NCBI GenBank assembly: GCA_020052635.1
Contig: JAGVOR010000125.1
Span: 1-5,046 of the forward strand
Reading direction: 5' to 3'
DNA: 5,046 bases
Origin: Candidatus Omnitrophota bacterium
Lineage (GTDB): Bacteria; Omnitrophota; Gorgyraeia; Gygaellales; Profunditerraquicolaceae
Positions 4,934 through 5,046 of this stretch are shown here, piece after piece. Numbering within the stretch: the first letter of the stretch is position 1; each line of letters opens with the position of its first letter. The notes beneath the pieces were generated by a model that was not told the origin of the DNA, did no database searches, and saw only the letters and a program-made list of their open reading frames with translations. The translations under genes were made by a program, and so were the position numbers.

Positions 4934-5046
4934 TTAGATTTTTTTTATCAAACCTCTTAAAAATGATGCCTCAGCCTTAAGCAGGCAAAGATTGTGTTCC
5001 ATAATCCTCAACAGCGGCAGAGAATTTTTCAGTTTTTTGGTTTTAG
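4934..5046 (-). CDS. C-terminal end of an upstream gene, unrecognised (partial)
   Basis: The minus strand is open from the window edge for 36 residues to a TAA at 4936-4934; the other two minus frames are interrupted by stops nearby. The sequence includes KKLKNSLPLLRIMEHNLCLL and LRGLIKKI, a basic, leucine-rich stretch likely to be helical, as at many C-termini. It shows no motif I can assign. An internal ATG (5002-5000) could instead start a 22-residue peptide, but nothing supports that. The stop precedes the promoter by about 50 nt, so this gene would be the upstream neighbour and possibly the source of the regulator. The short length makes even its coding status uncertain. Confidence 0.4.
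   Translation of the reverse strand, partial: KTKKLKNSLPLLRIMEHNLCLLKAEASFLRGLIKKI

Noticed and set aside
4913..4936. Possible hairpin (TAACC with GGTTA around a GC-rich centre) near a run of T on the plus strand
   Set aside because: The stem is only 5 bp with a long, poorly paired interior. The T run follows it on the plus strand, where no gene ends, so it is not a convincing terminator for the minus-strand upstream gene.

Overview
This is a bacterial window of middling GC content (judged by eye). Every supportable gene lies on the minus strand, so transcription runs from high to low coordinates. At the top is the 3' end of an unrecognised gene (4934-5046). Next come a strong sigma70-type promoter (-35 TTGACA, 17-bp spacer, -10 TAAAAT) and a perfect 22-bp palindrome over the expected transcription start (4833-4854), which looks like a repressor operator. 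Six very tightly packed genes follow.

In transcription order they are: a small stand-alone protein with the fold of the C-terminal domain of light-independent protochlorophyllide reductase subunit B (PCP_red); a ketopantoate reductase (PanE/ApbA) family oxidoreductase; an internally duplicated protein resembling the uncharacterised TIGR04076 family; a ketosynthase with an intact Cys-His-His triad that resembles type II polyketide KS-alpha; a partner ketosynthase with all three catalytic residues replaced, i.e. a chain length factor (KS-beta/CLF); and the N-terminus of a B12-binding-domain protein, probably a cobalamin-dependent radical SAM enzyme, cut by the window edge. Gaps are 6 nt, 1 nt, 11 nt (5 nt if the alternative start is used), a 1-nt stop/start overlap, and 17 nt, so this is almost certainly one operon.

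The KS-alpha/CLF pair is the condensing core of a type II polyketide or related polyene/aryl-lipid pathway. No acyl carrier protein, acyltransferase, SDR ketoreductase, cyclase or aromatase is visible; these would have to lie below position 1 or elsewhere. In their place are the PanE-like dehydrogenase (a possible unconventional ketoreductase, or a supplier of pantothenate for carrier-protein arms), the TIGR04076-like duplicate, the PCP_red-like protein and the B12 protein. Together they suggest an oxygen-independent type II polyketide-like pathway that I do not recognise as a described system.

The host cannot be fixed from the sequence. The B12/radical-SAM character and the stand-alone PCP_red protein suggest an anaerobic, possibly uncultivated lineage (for example Omnitrophota or a deltaproteobacterial-type group). 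That is a guess. The high-GC codon bias of actinomycetes, the classical type II PKS hosts, is absent.
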